A stretch of DNA of 64,000 bases from Oegoconia quadripuncta (GCA_949316235.1 OX438751.1:7712413-7776412); one strand, 5' to 3'; counted from the stretch's first letter, positions 44,703-56,599 are shown. Numbers and translations are program-made. The notes: generated from the letters alone by a model not told the origin.

Positions 44703-44960
44703 TAAATAGTGGTTAGAAACTCTGACCAAAGGTCAGACAAAAGGTCGCGGGTTCGAAACCCGCTATGGAATATGTTTGTATAATGAATACAGACATGTGT
44801 TCCCGAGTTATGGATGTTTTCATTTATAATAAGTATTTATTTACTAAAAAAAATTGTATTTATGTAGTATATCTGGTATTCACAACACAAGCCTAGTTGC
44901 TTAGTGTGGAACTAGATGGCATTGTGTGTATATCCAAGGATATTTATTTATTTATTATTT
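44703..44960 (+). mobile_element. SINE-B, head-truncated copy
   Basis: GTGGTTAGAAACTCTGACC, B box GGTCGCGGGTTCGAAACCCG, ATAATGAATACAGACATGTG, then CACAACACAAGCCTAGTTGC, GGAACTAGATGGCATTGTGT and a TTTA-rich end. This is the best-preserved 3' half of the family here. Confidence 0.85.
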
Positions 44961-44984
44961 ATATTAAATACATGAATGTCAGAA

Positions 44985-45130
44985 GTTCATTATAAATATA
45001 AACACCATATTTCGGGTACATAGTTTCGGATTCATCATACAAACGTATGCCTTTAGAGGGATTCGAACCCGCAACCTGTTGACATACCGGTCAGGGTCCC
45101 TAATCACTGCACCAAACAGGTCATGATAGT
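44985..45130 (-). mobile_element. SINE-B head copy
   Basis: On the minus strand: TTTGGTGCAGTGATTAGGGA as A-box region, GCGGGTTCGAATCCC as B box, then TTGTATGATGAATCCGAAAC. The 3' tail is lost. Confidence 0.85.
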
Positions 45131-45589
45131 AGCTTTATTTTTACTTAGATATCTATTTATTGAAATATGGTAATATTATTTCGGAGTTTTCGCAACAGTT
45201 TCATTTGTCTTAAAGATTGAATTGACTCTACCTAATGATTACGGAGATGGGGAATTGTTAAGTCAAGGTCGATAAGTCGAGTATGTAGGTAAATGGAGTC
45301 GACAATGCCGGCCAATAATAAACCAGTCAAATTCCTCTTATACTCGTAGACAGGATGTGATAGCTATACTTACATACATACGTATATATTCAATTCAAGA
45401 CACGAACACGTATCTACGACCCACATGACTCGCCGTCCCACGCCTTGGTACGTACCTACACACATGTAGACTGGAAGCCCGGACTCCTTAACAAACACAA
45501 ACAAACAACATACGCACCAACTAAATCACACTCACACATAACATCGCCCCTTTGTCTTAGCTAAGTGTCAACCAATAAAAACAAAGGAT
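45131..45589. other. No recognised feature
   Basis: Unique sequence. No repeat or gene signature. Confidence 0.4.
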
Positions 45590-46220
45590 TCGAAAATGGA
45601 ACAAAAAGAGTCCGCCAATCGCGAGGGGCGTCACGCGTGTTGATGCGCGCCTATTGGCTTGAAAAAATCCGTTTAACTCCGATGACTTCGGCTAGACGCT
45701 GAGATTGATGCGGACGGCCGAGTTTTATATTTAGGTACCTTAGTTTATCTATATAAGAAAGCTCTCTACAAGTTCCCATTAGATGGGTACTCATTAATTA
45801 ACCAGTTCAGGTCACATTTTAGTCAAATGCAATTCATGTTTATTCAGGATGCATATTGCATAATGTTTATTTACCAACTATATGTAATAGCTCTACAAAA
45901 ATTCCATTGTCATATGACAGTTGAAAACTTGTCCCCTTATAAGTTGGTGCAGTCTGGAAGTAGTCTCTACCTCCGCTCTACCTACCTACTCTATTAACTC
46001 TGCACGTTTACCGTATCAATATTCGTCACGAGTTCTTTCACCATTGAAGCGGTTATCACTTCTCGGCATTCACGGCTCAGACTTAAGTAGATATCCAGAA
46101 TGAGGAGAATACCTCATAGCGTGTGTTCACGTGTGAACGAGGGGGTGAGGCACGTGAGGCGGGGCGGGGGCGTTCAGAGGGTCATTTATCATTCATATCA
46201 TCTTCGCTCCACTTCGCTCG
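45590..46220. promoter_or_regulatory. Candidate promoter-like block
   Basis: Within 45560-45670 there are several CCAAT/ATTGG words (CAACCAATAAAA, CGCCAATCGCG, CCTATTGGCT) around GGGGCGTCACGCGTGTTGAT. Near 46150 there is GTGAGGCGGGGCGGGGGCGT. The composition differs from the AT-rich surroundings. No transcript start can be fixed. Confidence 0.3.
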
Positions 46221-46899
46221 TCCGCCGTAAATAAATAAGAACAGACTCATCTTTTACAGCCGCTTTTGATAGTCACATGGGAATAACTCCTCTATTACTA
46301 ACGTAGAAGTCTTTATCTCATGAGATCGATCTCGGCGCTTGTTACGTTTTATCGTCGTGAGGTTTAGTTAGTGAGCGTGTGATGGTAACTATGCATGTGT
46401 TCTAGATGTGTGTAGATAATACATGCCTCGAGCTATATAAATACCTGTGTTGCATATTTATTGTATACATTATGTAAATATTTGTGGGTTTCAGTCTAGT
46501 CACGTGTTTGATAAAGTTTGTTACGGCCCATATTCATCCAAGTCTCTCCATGTCACATTTAAGTAAATTATGACATATCTACTAATGTCAGGTCTAGACA
46601 CACGACAGTGTGTCGGGCTAGGTTCGATAAAAAGTCGTAGACGCGTACCTAACTCCCGTTTGGACATTTTCCCAACCATACTTTTGTTTCAGTAAAGTTG
46701 CTTTGCTTATAATCCCAAAAACTGCTTCGGAAATGAAGATTCTAGTTATAAAAAGGTATAGGCTCCTAAACCTGCATATTTTGTTACACACTCACTCACT
46801 TATCAAAAAGTACTTCCCATAGAGTTATGGAGTTGAAATTTGGAGAGAGCGCAATAATTAAATGTACCTAATAATATTATAAATGAATAAAACAATATC
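46221..46899. other. No recognised gene
   Basis: 46780-46880 has a CACTCACTCACTT run and ATAATATTATAAATGAA, reminiscent of a repeat end, not assignable. Confidence 0.35.
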
Positions 46900-46953
46900 A
46901 TTATCATCATCATCATGCCAGCAAAAAACTTCTGCGGAATTATTCATTGAATA

Positions 46954-46984
<31 letters not shown>

Positions 46985-47100
46985 AGAATGGGATCGCTCT
47001 TGACCTTAATCTGGACTAATGTCGAGATAAGGTCTACGATGGAACGAGCTTTCCCAGAAGATGCCTATTTAATTTTCGTTATTGTGATTTGGGTAGGTAT
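46954..47100 (-). mobile_element. Retrotransposon 3' end with 27-base A tail
   Basis: T's at 46954-46980 on the plus strand. Read on minus, the sequence before the tail is GGCATCTTCTGGGAAAGCTC, GTTCCATCGTAGACCTTATC and AGATTAAGGTCAAGAGCGAT, of the same general kind as the LINE-B 3' end but divergent. The long pure tail suggests a young insertion. Confidence 0.6.
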
Positions 47101-47217
47101 TTAAGAGCTTGATTGAAACCTGAGTTAGCCAGAAATAATTATGTTTATTACCTACTTTTACATTTATATTATATTTAAATCATTTTCGTAATATTATAGA
47201 CGACTTTTTTTGTATCG

Positions 47218-47470
47218 TGTTTAGACACCCTGATTGCCATACTAAAAGGTCGCGGGTTCGAATCCCGCTAGGGGCATATTATGTTTGTATGCTGAATACA
47301 GATATGTGTACTCGAGTTATGGATATTTTCATTTATGTATTTATTTACAAAAAAAAAAAATTTGGTAGTATATCGATCATCTAATATCCATATTTAGAAG
47401 CCGTTGCTTAGTGTGCAACTAGATGGCACTGTGTATTATATGCAAAGCTATAAGTTTTATTTATTTTATT
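47218..47470 (+). mobile_element. SINE-B, head-truncated copy
   Basis: B box GGTCGCGGGTTCGAATCCCG at 47248, GAATACAGATATGTGTACTC, TTGCTTAGTGTGCAACTAGA and a TTTA-rich end. The A-box part is missing. Confidence 0.82.
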
Positions 47471-47577
47471 AATGTGCAGTTACAAATTAATTTAATTGTC
47501 AAAGTTTGTAGATAATTCAATGTAGAGTCACAAACAAACAAACAAAGACGATAATTCATTTGATTTTTTTTAATAAT

Positions 47578-47765
47578 ACCTACATATATAAAGTCACAAC
47601 CATTATCCCAATTGGGGTGGTCACAGACATCCCAAAAATTACCGTTTGAGTGTTCCAATAGTGCAAATCTAAAAATATTTTTAATGACTTTTACGTCACC
47701 CACGGGAAGAGATGAGTTGATTCTATTCTATTTTAGTGCCGAAACTACAAAGCATAATAATAATA
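47578..47765 (-). mobile_element. GTCGTAAAAGGCGACTAA-type repeat
   Basis: TTGGGGTGGTCACAGACATC, TTGAGTGTTCCAATAGTGCA, CGTCACCCACGGGAAGAG and TTGATTCTATTC. Same orientation as 16942 and 26815. Confidence 0.7.
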
Positions 47766-47939
47766 CTTAGTTGAAAATGTTTATTTGCCTAATGGACTAC
47801 TACTTATATGTGTTTAAGTTTTTAATTTATCGTTACCACCGTGTATATGTAACTTTCTATAATGTTCATATAGATCTTTTATTATCTAACCACATTAGGT
47901 ACATAAACCTCAAAATAATTCGCCTCGCCCCTCTATAAG

Positions 47940-48260
47940 AAGATTAAAGAACGATTGGATGTTCGAGAAGGTCCGTAGTCCCCCACATAATGGCAAGGTA
48001 TACCTACGTAGGTGCGGTGCGGCTTAGCGAATTGGGCCATCAATCGCTGATAGATCGATCACTGGCCACTTTGGAACCACATTTACAATATCGGGTTATC
48101 CGCTACGTAAATGCAATTACCGTGTTCGGTAGTTTATAAAGGTAAGTCAGTAATTGAAAGGCCGTGTATTCGATGCCGCGTTTGTTTACTCCATCATAAT
48201 TGCTGCACCTCCGCGCTGACGACTCGCTGGCACAAAAACTCCTAAATCCAGTTCATTAGG
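47940..48260. other. Candidate conserved noncoding block
   Basis: Balanced sequence (CGTAGGTGCGGTGCGGCTTA, TCGCTGATAGATCGATCACT) without repeat match. Confidence 0.25.
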
Positions 48261-48917
48261 GCTCTATTCACAGCCCACCCCTGGATGGAGATACGCGGTG
48301 ATTACTGCAACCGCTCCCGACGGCTCACGAATAAAGACTGCATCATAATTTCACCAGATACACCCTCACAAACTTTCAAGGGAATAGCAACTGTAATTCT
48401 ATATTATAAAGTCCCATTTCCCTCTGTTATTCTAGATGTCACTTGCACAATGACATGTAAAAATAATGAACAAACTTTGCCTCTTAGTGAGGGAAGCCAA
48501 GTCTTAGGCGGGAGGAACAAGAGTCATTTTCCGTTGTAAGCCATTAGCGGAGATGTTTTGTAAATTAATAGGAGGAAAAGTTTGGTCGCACCGGCAAGGT
48601 TGTCGCAGTTGTGATTCAATTTGGACGCTAATTTAATGACGTTGTTGCGAAGGCAAACAAATTGATATTCATATGGGACATTCGCGGGTTTATTGTGTTT
48701 CAGATTTTTGCTTCACGACAATTTCGACTCTAATAGGATGTCGAAATGGTTAATGTCATGTTTAATTGAAGATTTGGCAATGTATTTCTTTTTAAATTAG
48801 CTTCGACAGTCACAGCGTTGTTTTGATGACGTGTAAACAATCAGTAAATGTTTGGAAGATATTGAGAATTTGACGTAGTTCTCTTTAAATCGTGATATGG
48901 CAAACGCAATTGCCCTT
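48261..48917. other. No gene recognised
   Basis: An 84-codon plus-strand frame at 48285-48539 lacks recognisable features. Confidence 0.35.
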
Positions 48918-48990
48918 GTGGTTCCCGGCTGGATAGAATAGGACCAACCTTCTATTGGCGTAGGTGTCGTAAAAGGCGACTAACTTTTGT
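48918..48990 (+). repeat. 5' part of GTCGTAAAAGGCGACTAA-type repeat
   Basis: GTGGTTCCCGGCTGGATAGA, ATAGGACCAACCTTC and TGTCGTAAAAGGCGACTAAC. Only the front of the element remains. Confidence 0.75.
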
Positions 48991-49959
48991 AGATTGCTGA
49001 TCTGATTACCAACGAGCAATCAGTTAAATAAAAGTATTAAAATAAATGTAAATTCGACTACAGTACTAAAAAATCATTTACAAGAAAAATTAAGTTAATT
49101 AGTTTTAATTAGTAACATTTTTTTATACGGTGAATTACATACAAACCTGTTTTTGAATTTCTTTTGTGGCGATATATCATTTGTGTCAAATGTGAAAAAA
49201 TGGATGTAGCGTTTGGCATATTGTATTAATTATGATGACATGGCATTTGGCTATGACACTAGGAATCCGACGACACCTCATTTGTCCAAATCGTGGTAAC
49301 ATACATACAGAAGCGCGTTGAATACATTACCCTTCTTTTGATTTCGTTAAAAATATCTAGCCTAAGTACCACTTTTAAAAAATTAAAAAAAATGAGTCCA
49401 TAAACTGGCTGCTACATAATTTAAGGTCAATATTCGCACACCCCGGAACGCGGTGCGGTTCCCAGCGCGAGCGCACAAGCCACAACAAGATGATTGGTTC
49501 GTCGGCCATTGTTGGTGTCGTTACACCCTCGTTATTCAATTCAACAATCGTCGGCGACGGGCCTTGTTTCATTCAGACCGATTGAGGCTAATAGGTGTCG
49601 TTGCAGTTACTTAGTGGAGTTATATATCACATTTTATTATTGGATTAAACATTTCATTGAAGGCGCTCTTCAGTCAACCGCAGGTCTCATAGAAAAACCA
49701 TTGCCCTATCATTTTTACTTGCACCGACCGCAACTGACCAACATTACCAATGATAACGATAAATTGAAAATTTAAACCCCATGGTTAAGAACCTATCCCC
49801 GAGTGTAACTTTAACACTTTCGCAGACACTGAACGCCTATAGACGTAATAACAATAAAACATCTATTGTGTCTTATTCAGTAAGTGTCCGTGAACGTGAA
49901 AAAATTAAAAAAAAATTACAAACTCTCGAAATATCATGATATTATCGAAATACCCGAAC
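48991..49959. other. No gene recognised; balanced block 49430-49610
   Basis: 49430-49610 contains GGAACGCGGTGCGGTTCCCA and TCGTCGGCGACGGGCC, with no repeat match. The remainder is AT-rich. Confidence 0.3.
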
Positions 49960-50150
49960 AAAACCTGTGTTGAAACCTAAATAACTTCAAAACTGCTTTA
50001 CAGATTTTCATCAAACATGGCTGAGAACCTCTCCCCTCGTTTAGTCTTTAATATAAAAGAAACCACACTCAAATCGGACTACGCATGACTGAGGTACGTC
50101 GGGACAAAGACTGGACACACACACATAACACCTGTCAATTTAAAATTTGA
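49960..50150 (-). repeat. Dispersed repeat with CATCAAACATGGCTGAGAAC core
   Basis: CTTCAAAACTGCTTTACAGA, TTTTCATCAAACATGGCTGA, then CTGAGGTACGTCGGGACAAA and GACTGGACACACACACA. It joins the motifs seen separately at 34015 and 29750, so those two belong to one larger element. Confidence 0.65.
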
Positions 50151-50907
50151 TACAGAGATGGGGACGGTCCCAATTAACCGCATAGAAGTATTGTTATCAT
50201 CTGAATAATTCCTGGTAGCCAATTAACGTGATTCCCAGTCATTATTAAATTTTAATTAAACCCGTGGCAGTATTGATTGTGGCCAGCCACAGGGTTTTAT
50301 CATGAGTTTTCGCAAACAAGATCATTACACACTACTTACTTTAAGACTGGCAGGTTTTTGGCCTACATACTGACCGCTATTTTGAAGAAAATATAAAATA
50401 GCGTTCACGCGTTAAACTCGTTTATATTGACATCTCAGAATACAGCTGTATTCTGAGATTGACATTAATATAAACAAGAAATGTGATACAAAAAATCTCC
50501 TAAAGTTAAACATCTGTTTTAAGATATAAATTGTCAAATTTATACTGCTAGTGCTCCCATTTGCCGAGGCCGGAGGTGGGTAACTTGTTTTCCTACTTAC
50601 ACACCCTATTTCATTCTTTAATTAGTCTGGGGTCCAAGGTAGCAATATAATCACGTAGGGCATCGTCTACCTTCAGTAGGCGGCGTGCCGAATACCACTG
50701 GAGGAGTGTGGAGGTAGGATCTGCTGGTCCTACGAGTAATAATTTAAAAGTAGAGTATAATATAGTCAAGTGGGGTATCACATAAAAGGGCTTCGCCTAC
50801 ACCATGTCAAAACTGTTTTAATTTAATTTTTAAATTATTAGCGATAATGTGCAAAAAAAAACATCTTCTCTTTGTAAACTTTTGTGATGCTTGAACTCAT
50901 AGAGTTA
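50151..50907. other. No gene recognised
   Basis: Contains the perfect palindrome at 50432-50459. 50560-50740 is balanced and may be an unidentified repeat. Confidence 0.35.
50432..50459. repeat. 28-bp perfect palindrome
   Basis: CTCAGAATACAG followed directly by CTGTATTCTGAG, with AT pairs extending it by two bases each side. The outer flanks (GTTTATATT and its complement) also pair imperfectly. Confidence 0.9.
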
Positions 50908-51274
50908 TACCGGATGAGCTTTTTTACCGTAAGGAAAAAAATAGGGCATATTAGGTAAGTGAAATGGAAGTTATTGGCATAGGTAGTTCATTTTTTTTCA
51001 AATACGCACGCCCCGGCCTGTGATTGTTATGCGACTGGCGGGATTTGTATGGGGTTCCTATTATGCGAAATTTATTTGGACCTCATATTTTCTCCAAATT
51101 TTCTTTATTTAACTTAATTATGTGGAATAGGCTACTAACGCGACCGTGACATGTCAGAATTAACGCTTTCTTCGATGAGGGTTTTGAAAAGAAAACTACA
51201 TATGCCAATAACTTCTATTTCACTTACCTAATATGCCCTATTTTTTATCCTTAGGGTAAAATTACTCATCCGGT
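50908..51274 (+). mobile_element. MITE family 1, copy 4
   Basis: TACCGGATGAGCTTTTTTAC to ATTACTCATCCGGTA. Arms and core (TGCGACTGGCGGGATTTGTA) are intact and the core runs plus. Flanked by TA. Best copy for defining the family. Confidence 0.88.
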
Positions 51275-52732
51275 ACATTACTGCATATGGAACGGGTCGT
51301 TGAAACAACCAAAATGGCACCATTTCATTGGTGCTAAAACGGGAGTTTGGAACCAAAGGGAACTCAGTCACACACCGACTTCGCGACAGTTATATCAAAT
51401 GCTAATTTTTGTGCTGTAAAAAAATGCATCACAAGTGATCAAAAAACATGCGGAGTATCTTTTAAATATAACAAACGTAATTCGATGAAAGTCATATTGT
51501 AATCAATATTGTAATTTTTTCTTGCACTTTTATGTGACCGATTTATAAGGTTGTGAGCACAGACTAAAAATATTTGGTAATTTTGGTTTTATACAAAATA
51601 TATATAACATAATTAATTGTAAATAACTGCGTGACCGCCATTTTGTATTTTTTTCAAAATGGCTAAGTATAGATAGGACACGTTCCATACTAACATCGTA
51701 TTTGTATGACGAGTAGGCGAAATCTTGAAATAAGACACATCAAAGCATTAACATTAGATTTAAATATCATTTATTCCGGAATGCAACCTCGCACTATTTG
51801 AAAGTATATTTTATATAAAACATTCTCCTAGCACTGCAGGTTATACCCAACAACGAGGAAGACATGGGTACAGTCGGCCACAGTTTAATATATTTTATTT
51901 TTCGAATAACTTTATTAAAATTTTAATTTAACTATTAATAAAATTGTATAAACACATTAAAAACTCTATTTTTGAAATTGAACAGATTTAGATAAAAACT
52001 CTTTTTAACCGACTTAAAAAAGGAGGCGGTTGTTAATTCGCATATATTTATTTATGTATTTTCTGCGGCATCACTCGTTATGGATCAATATCAATTATTT
52101 TATTATTTTTCATCTTCATTGTGTATGTTAAAATCATGACGTAAGAAAGTGCATAGTTGTGTCCAAAAATTTGGGACAGATAGCGTATCTCGTATATATT
52201 TCCCTGTTAGCCGACTGTACGTGTACCTACTCGTAAAATGCGTGCATTCATAGAGTATTTAGAGACTAAGCCTAGCTGTAAGGTGCAGATAAACTCTCCC
52301 GAGGTAATCCTCTTTGTGTAAAAATGTCCCCGGCAGCGCCCCCTGCCGGCAAACTTCATTAAAAAGCGAGTAATCCCCACTAGTGGACTGAATAAGACGA
52401 TTATTTACTAACAACACAATATGGCGGTGATATGATATTGAATTTAAATCTCCGCGTGTTAATTATACACATCTGTTGAAAACTGGAGTAGTATCCAAAG
52501 TTGATAGCACGTCTCTATAATTTGTGTTGTTAAATTTAGGTGACAATTATGTTGTGTAATAGGTACAGTCGAGCTACCCGTACGGCAACTCAGATTATAC
52601 TGGCAATGTTACGGTTGATGTGCGATCGACTATACCTATCCCAAACTGTATCCGAATTATATTTCTTGTAATTACTGACCCGACGTACCGAAAGCAAATT
52701 TAAACATTGATTGACTTTTAGATTTCTTCCTT
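51275..52732. other. No gene or repeat recognised
   Basis: AT-rich unique sequence. A small hairpin CCGGCAG...CTGCCGG lies near 52329-52349. Confidence 0.4.
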
Positions 52733-52930
52733 TTATTAACCCTCGACACAAAAAGAGGAGTGTTATAAGTTTGAACGCTATGTGAGTATAATGTGTGTAA
52801 CCGCGTTACTCTTAACGGTGAACCGATTTGGATGCATCAGTTGTTTTTTATTTGAAAGCAGGTTTACTGACGATGATTCTTAGCCATGTTTCATGTAAAT
52901 CGGTTAAGCTTTTAAATTTTAAAATCGAAA
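52733..52930 (+). repeat. Dispersed repeat (CGACACAAAAAGAGGAGTG type)
   Basis: CCTCGACACAAAAAGAGGAG, TGTTATAAGTTTGAACGCTA, GTGAACCGATTTGGATGCAT, then TTCTTAGCCATGTTTCATGT and AATCGGTTAAGC. It links the 'RAGGTGTTATAAGTTTG' start with the 'TAGCCATG...ATCGGT' core seen elsewhere. Confidence 0.65.
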
Positions 52931-53799
52931 TCTGTTCCTTCAAGGAACTTAACTGTCATCCACTGCATACATCTATTTATGTAAACAAAATTTTCATGCA
53001 TTTCAATTGCGTTGCTGCCAGTGTTCTCATATTTCATAAACTCCCAACTTACTGTGTCCTCCAACTTTTAACAATAAATACAGTGAAAAGTCGCTTACTA
53101 AATTCGCACGTGCGCAAAAGTACCTTCTCAAATGCAAACAGAAGTTGTCAGTGTTCATATCTTGACACCCCCTAGACAGGAAACGGGGAGAGGTGGCACA
53201 CTTCATTACTCGCACATCAAACAATCGTAGCCTGCCGCCATCTTGCCGGAACTGACATCACTGACATGCCGCCAAGATCGCTTTGATCCTCACAAAAATA
53301 ACTCCGCTACTGTCCCTCAGAAGGATGCAAGTTTGTGAGGGTAAGCGAATATTACATAAGTGCTTTTCGTGAAATGAATTGAAAAGTTAGATACAGTCAG
53401 GATTATAAATTAAGTAACTGTGGGACTTCCAACCCAATGCTATGCTATGTCGATCATGCAGAGCGTAGAATTTAGCGATACTCATCGTAGAGATGGAAGT
53501 TAAGTACGAGCGATACTTTGCAGTTGCATGCAATTGTAATTCTTGTAATTTCAAAAAATACGACGTGATATATTTTTATTATATTTTTATACGACAATAC
53601 TAATAGTTGTTTTATATTGTCTTGCAAAAATTACAATGTCGGAATGCAGCATTCCATCCACTTTATTTGTATGCCTGACGTTCAACCACAGTACTGTTTT
53701 TACGAACCTGTGCGTTGGGGTCATTGAAGAAGAGCGTGAATAAAGCACGGTCGGCTACGCTTAACTCTCTTGGTATTGCAAATGTTCCTGGACCTGATT
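52931..53799. other. No gene recognised
   Basis: A 115-codon plus-strand frame beginning within the repeat (52828-53175) is not supported as a gene, since its first third is repeat DNA. Confidence 0.4.
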
Positions 53800-53985
53800 A
53801 ATTGAGACTATCTCGAAGAACTAATGGCCGGTGGGGCATTCAAAGGACCAAGCGTCCACTCACAAGGTGGACAAGGTCGCGGGAAATCGCTGGATGCAAG
53901 CCGCTTTCAACTGATCCCTCTGGAATTCTATGAGGGAGGCCGATGTTGAGCAGTGGATGTCCTGTGGCTGATATGATGATGCTAA
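53800..53985 (+). pseudogene. RTE-like LINE, ORF2 C-terminal remnant (type C)
   Basis: SRRTNGRWGIQRTKRPLTRW then REIAGCKPLSTDPSGIL across frameshifts, then GAGGGAGGCCGATGTTGAGC, AGTGGATGTCCTGTGGCTGA and TATGATGATGC. Same C-terminus and 3' end as 11308-11765. Inactive. Confidence 0.75.
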
Positions 53986-55509
53986 GTCACAACATAATCA
54001 GTTAGAACCGATATTTTTTTCTTTATGAAATAATTTTGTATCTAACTTCTACAGTATATCACATGTGCCTACTTCTGGAGACCTGGTTACCTGAAACATA
54101 AGGCTTACACCGGACCATCTTATTCCATATTACACGTAACAGAAAACGCATCTATGATCCTTGTTCAAAAAAATGTTGGTACCTATCCCAAGTAAAATAA
54201 TATTACTCGTAACTCGATATCCTGCCCATATTTATTTGCTTTTATTCCATTGCATAAATCTATTATTGAAATCGGTTTATTGCGAGAACACGTCATATTT
54301 ACGCTGATTTCGTCATTGTTACATCTAAATATAGGGGCGTGAGGGTTGAAAAGTCTTCCACTTTGGAAATTTCCGTTACACATGTAATATTTTACTCCTA
54401 CTTAGTATTTTGTAAAATTAAGTAATGTATATGAGAATCACTGCCGAACTTTGTTTAGATACTATGCAGTCTCTATTTGGTAGTTGGTTTGTTTATGGAT
54501 GCCATATTTCTTTCGAGAATTTCAATTTATAGTTATGAAATGACACAAGACCGAACGAATTGAAATAAAAAAAAAAACAATATTTAGTTTTCTATCAAAT
54601 CGATTCACAGACTGTGAAAGTTTAAATTTTCTATGTCTTCACATTTCGTAGGTAGAGACGCCCCTGACAGAGAAACGGACGCAGCTGGCTTAGTAATAGA
54701 GTTCCTTTTCATACCTTTCAAATACGAATCCTAATGACTACTATCATACTATAGTATGGTATGTACCTACTCAATTTTATCAATCGACAAAATCTACACA
54801 AAGAAAATTTAACACGCCGCCACCGATTTGGTGAATTTAACTTAGAATATGCATATCTAAAATCGGTACAGCACATTCCAAACAGTTTTTTCATAACATA
54901 CTATCATTTATTTTTGTAAAGAGATACAATGGGAGTTTAAAAGTTTAGAAAGCCCGTTTTTATTATTTTCATCACAGTATTAAGTTTTTGTCAAACATGC
55001 ATACCGCCTCTAGCTTCCACCTTGAACACCCTTGTACCAATAAATCGTCAAACAACAGAACATATCACACTAAATCATGGTACTATTCAAAACAGTGACT
55101 CCTTCAAAAAACGTCGGTAAAAAGTGTGTCATCTCTCGTCAGAAGACAAAAGGTAACCCTTAATTGACGGTAAAAAGGCCAGAAGAGTACAAAGGCGTTA
55201 GATGTCATGCCTTATCAACAGAATTAAGGGCATATTATGTACGATGAAGGGATTACACAGGTGTCCTGCCTGCGTCGGTTTTGGGTTACAAGAACAAAAA
55301 ACTTTGCCGCAGACTTCGACCAACATGCAAGGATTTTGTTAACAAATCTATGTTATTTTCTTAACAACTTTTTATTTTGCGGCTATAGGTACAGAGTTTC
55401 GTAAGATGATCAACCAGGATAGCAATAAAAGGTATTTTAAAGCTATCCATTACGAATGAAGTCAAAGATAGAGAGTAAAACAGACCTTTAAAAATATTAC
55501 TTGAAATAA
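53986..55509. other. No gene or repeat recognised
   Basis: AT-rich unique sequence. Confidence 0.4.
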
Positions 55510-55690
55510 AAATTTTCGTGGGTCACGTCGTGGCCTAAGGAGTGCCTGGAAAACATTGTTTGGTAGCCACTAGTCGGACACAAATCCATAAAAGTGCATT
55601 GGGTCCACGTGATGGATGGATTATGGCCCATGGTTCTCGTAGCAAGAGGAGGCTGTAACAGTGGAGACGTGTACATATAAAAAAAAACAG
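55510..55690 (+). mobile_element. Retrotransposon-type 3' end
   Basis: GAGGAGGCTGTAACAGTGGA, GACGTGTACATAT and an A-run resemble the 'GAGGCC..CAGCAGTGGGACG...' ends common among lepidopteran LINEs. The preceding sequence is too decayed to translate. Confidence 0.5.
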
Positions 55691-56289
55691 TAATTAGGTC
55701 ATAATATATTTTTCCGTTTATTCAAACATTCTAAAGTTGATATTTATGAAGTTTGTGTTAAACTGTATATGATACTGTTGTAGAACCAGCAACAATTTCA
55801 TTACATTACATGTAACGAGTTTTAGACAACATCTTATTAAAATACTTATATAAATATTTTATTTTGATATTGGTGAAAGCAAACTTCTTTGAAAAGTTTA
55901 CTTTGGATTTAATTATTTATTTATATAAAAAAATTTGCCGCAAGTCCTGGCCGTGTAGATTAGTGCCTACGACTACGTGCCCGCAGGTTAGTCGCATATT
56001 GCCCCACTGTGTAGGGGGAGTTATTCTTTACTCAGATCATGAATGTATTAATCAAGCACTCAAATAATTCTCTATGTAACACGACCTATTTTGAAATGTT
56101 TTTAAATACTGCCGTGATATTATTTATATTATTTTTTTGTTTGACAATCGGGCAATCGAGACGCTTCCATCAATATACCTCATTTGTCAAAATACAACGA
56201 ATAAAACACATAATAGGTACACTATAATAGTCACATGGTTAGCCTGCTAAAATCTTAACCTAAAAACCCCTAAGAAAACAAGTGATTAG
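55691..56289. other. No recognised feature
   Basis: Short plus-strand frames at 55864-56227 have no family features. Confidence 0.4.
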
Positions 56290-56440
56290 ATCGACCACCG
56301 CTAGAAAACTTGCTTTCATATAAAAAAACTGCATTCAAATTGGTTCATCCGTTTAAGAGCTACAGTGCCACAGACAGACACAGACACATATAGAGGCCAA
56401 ACTTATAACACCCCTATTTGCGTCGGAGATTAAAAAGAAT
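56290..56440 (-). repeat. Dispersed repeat (GGGGTGTTATAAGTTTGGCC type)
   Basis: On the minus strand: CGCAAATAGGGGTGTTATAA, GTTTGGCCTCTATATGTGTC, TGTGTCTGTCTGTGGCACTG, then GAACCAATTTGAATGCAG. Same family as 52733 and 32146. Confidence 0.7.
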
Positions 56441-56599
56441 GCCTCTTCTTCAGAGAATCGCTTTACCTACTTTGATTCTAAGTTACTCCCAAAAACAGAT
56501 CCGCTAACTAAGTAAACAAAAGTAATAGCAACTAATTGCACAAAATGGAAGTCACATATTGCAGATACAACCTAGCTACATTTACACAAATCGGAACTC

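Noticed and set aside
46883..47104. Frame with a long Phe run
   Set aside because: It translates the T homopolymer that is the tail of a minus-strand retrotransposon end.
52828..53175. 115-codon plus-strand frame
   Set aside because: Its first third is dispersed-repeat sequence, and no splice or domain evidence supports it.
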